Of a stretch of 64,000 nucleotides of DNA, positions 63,030 through 64,000 are shown one piece after another. The stretch is from contig NZ_CABVMM010000002.1 of the NCBI RefSeq assembly GCF_902499555.1, positions 62,001 through 126,000 on the forward strand, read 5' to 3'. The translations under genes were made by a program, and so were the position numbers. Within the stretch, counting starts at the first letter, position 1. Each line of letters starts with the position of its first letter. The notes beneath the pieces were generated by a model. That model had not been told where the DNA came from. It did not search any database and saw nothing but the letters and a program-made list of their open reading frames with translations. This DNA is from Mesonia oceanica (GTDB lineage: Bacteria; Bacteroidota; Bacteroidia; Flavobacteriales; Flavobacteriaceae).

Positions 63030-63999
63030 AAAAATAATAATCTAAGTTTTTAAAAAAATTCAAAGTGGCTACCGTAGTATACCCCATAAAAAATATAGAA
63101 CCAATTAGCATACCAATTACGCTATCTTCATAAGCTACTATTCTGCTTAAACTAATACCAAATACTAAATTTAATAAGAAGGCTATAAAAATACCTTTTA
63201 ATGGTTTTTGATGTTGATTTAAGGTATATAAATAAAGTACGTTTAACATTCCTAAGGTAAAAAATAAATATCCAAAACTACCTATTAAACAAACTTTAAT
63301 ACTTAAGGCAGATAAACTCTCATCAAAACCTGCTTCGTACCCCCAAGGTTTAGTGATCACTCCATACAGAAAAATAGCTATAATCCCGGCGCTGATGGCA
63401 AATATACGTAAGTGCTTAAAATATAGTTTTTTCATATTAGCATTGAAAACTTCAATTTTATTATACTTTAATTTTCGCTGCCAATAATCCATTTTTCTAC
63501 TAAAGGAAGTAATACTATATTCTAAGATGCCGGCAAGTAAGAAAAATACCAAAATGGCCAAATCCATCCCAATTTCATAGTCTTTTTCATAATATATGAT
63601 ATACGGAAGATCCCGATTTAGGGTAGAAGACCAAGCCAGAATTCTATCGGTAAAAATAAAGGTGTAAATTAAAATTCCGTAGAAAAAGTAATTAAAATTT
63701 CGATACACAGAAAGCATCATCTTTGGTGTGGCGTGGTAAAGTCCTTTTTTATCTTTTACGGTTCTTTTAAAAAAATAATCCAAATAAAATATAGCGATTC
63801 CAATGGCAACCAAAATCCCAATCCAATGCACAAAATAGATAAAAATACTACTCCAAAAATATAAAGCTAAGGTGGTACTTGTTCCGGCTGCAATTGCAAC
63901 CGAAATTACCCAACGTTGTTTTACCGTATAAAGCGGAGATAATACTAATAACAAAACCCCAATAAGAAACGAATAAATAAAAACAATGAGCACAAATTC
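63016..63999 (-). CDS. pelG: PelG-like polysaccharide flippase, partial
   Basis: The frame is open through the window's right edge, so the N-terminal part is missing; a GTG at 63993 is only the first possible start inside the window. The visible ~327 residues have about eight membrane helices and an IFTDRILAWSSTLN segment close to what I recall from PelG, an inner-membrane polysaccharide exporter of the MOP-flippase type (~450 aa). The end overlaps the GH114-like gene by 14 bases. pelF (a glycosyltransferase) would be expected just upstream outside the window. Confidence 0.65.
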   Translation of the reverse strand, partial: EFVLIVFIYSFLIGVLLLVLSPLYTVKQRWVISVAIAAGTSTTLALYFWSSIFIYFVHWIGILVAIGIAIFYLDYFFKRTVKDKKGLYHATPKMMLSVYRNFNYFFYGILIYTFIFTDRILAWSSTLNRDLPYIIYYEKDYEIGMDLAILVFFLLAGILEYSITSFSRKMDYWQRKLKYNKIEVFNANMKKLYFKHLRIFAISAGIIAIFLYGVITKPWGYEAGFDESLSALSIKVCLIGSFGYLFFTLGMLNVLYLYTLNQHQKPLKGIFIAFLLNLVFGISLSRIVAYEDSVIGMLIGSIFFMGYTTVATLNFFKNLDYYFYAAY

Positions 64000-64000
64000 A

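Overview
The window reads as an AT-rich chromosome segment from a member of the Bacteroidota, most likely a marine-type flavobacterium. The reasons are the low GC content, many short-signal lipoproteins, TAnnTTTG-type promoter boxes without obvious Shine-Dalgarno sites, and recognisable flavobacterial gene families (DUF2194/Pel-like polysaccharide genes, an N-terminal phage-tail-like module starting RQTLKSYF, paired small XRE regulators). No tRNA, rRNA, CRISPR array or integrase was seen.

Region 1 (1-33,095, all plus strand) is the most unusual part. It holds very large proteins without export signals: 2123 aa; 2618 aa with six cysteine-paired Ig/invasin-like repeats; and 1232 aa. It also holds a phage-tail-fibre-like protein and two fibre-like proteins that share one N-terminal anchor but have different bodies. 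These are interleaved with candidate effectors: an M15/M74-like murein peptidase at the left edge, a HET-C family protein, a patatin phospholipase and a signal-less Amidase_3. Most of these effectors are followed by lipoproteins that look like immunity proteins, including a tandem array of ankyrin-type lipoproteins with a decayed fourth copy. My reading is the distal (fibre plus cargo) end of a contractile-injection or tailocin-like locus. No sheath, tube, baseplate or ATPase gene lies inside the window, so this is inference. A strong terminator closes the region at 33,061-33,095.

Region 2 (33,118-38,472, minus strand) has an NtrC-type two-component system followed by a probable sigma-54 promoter, a 38-aa cysteine-rich protein, glutamate dehydrogenase, a GreA/Rnk-like protein, two paralogous small helical proteins and a 33-aa membrane peptide. 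This suggests a nitrogen- or stress-responsive unit.

Region 3 (38,601-42,170) is a phenolic-acid module: an AraC regulator divergent from padC, a metallo-beta-lactamase-fold hydrolase and an SDR. It is bracketed by the real histidine kinase 5' end and a broken second copy of that 5' end, a sign of insertion or duplication.

Region 4 (42,314-53,924, almost all minus strand) is an accessory stretch of single-gene units. Several are separated by a recurring intergenic element with a TGTCC/GGACA-type hairpin. It contains a Gabija-type defence pair (OLD/TOPRIM nuclease GajA plus a compact UvrD-like GajB), a PD-(D/E)XK-like protein, two XRE regulators and several decayed fragments.

Region 5 (54,043-64,000, minus strand) has recQ followed upstream by a Pel-like exopolysaccharide operon: a PelG-like protein cut by the window edge, a GH114-type hydrolase, a large GT-C-like membrane protein, and a lipoprotein fusing a DUF2194 deacetylase, TPRs and a beta-barrel.
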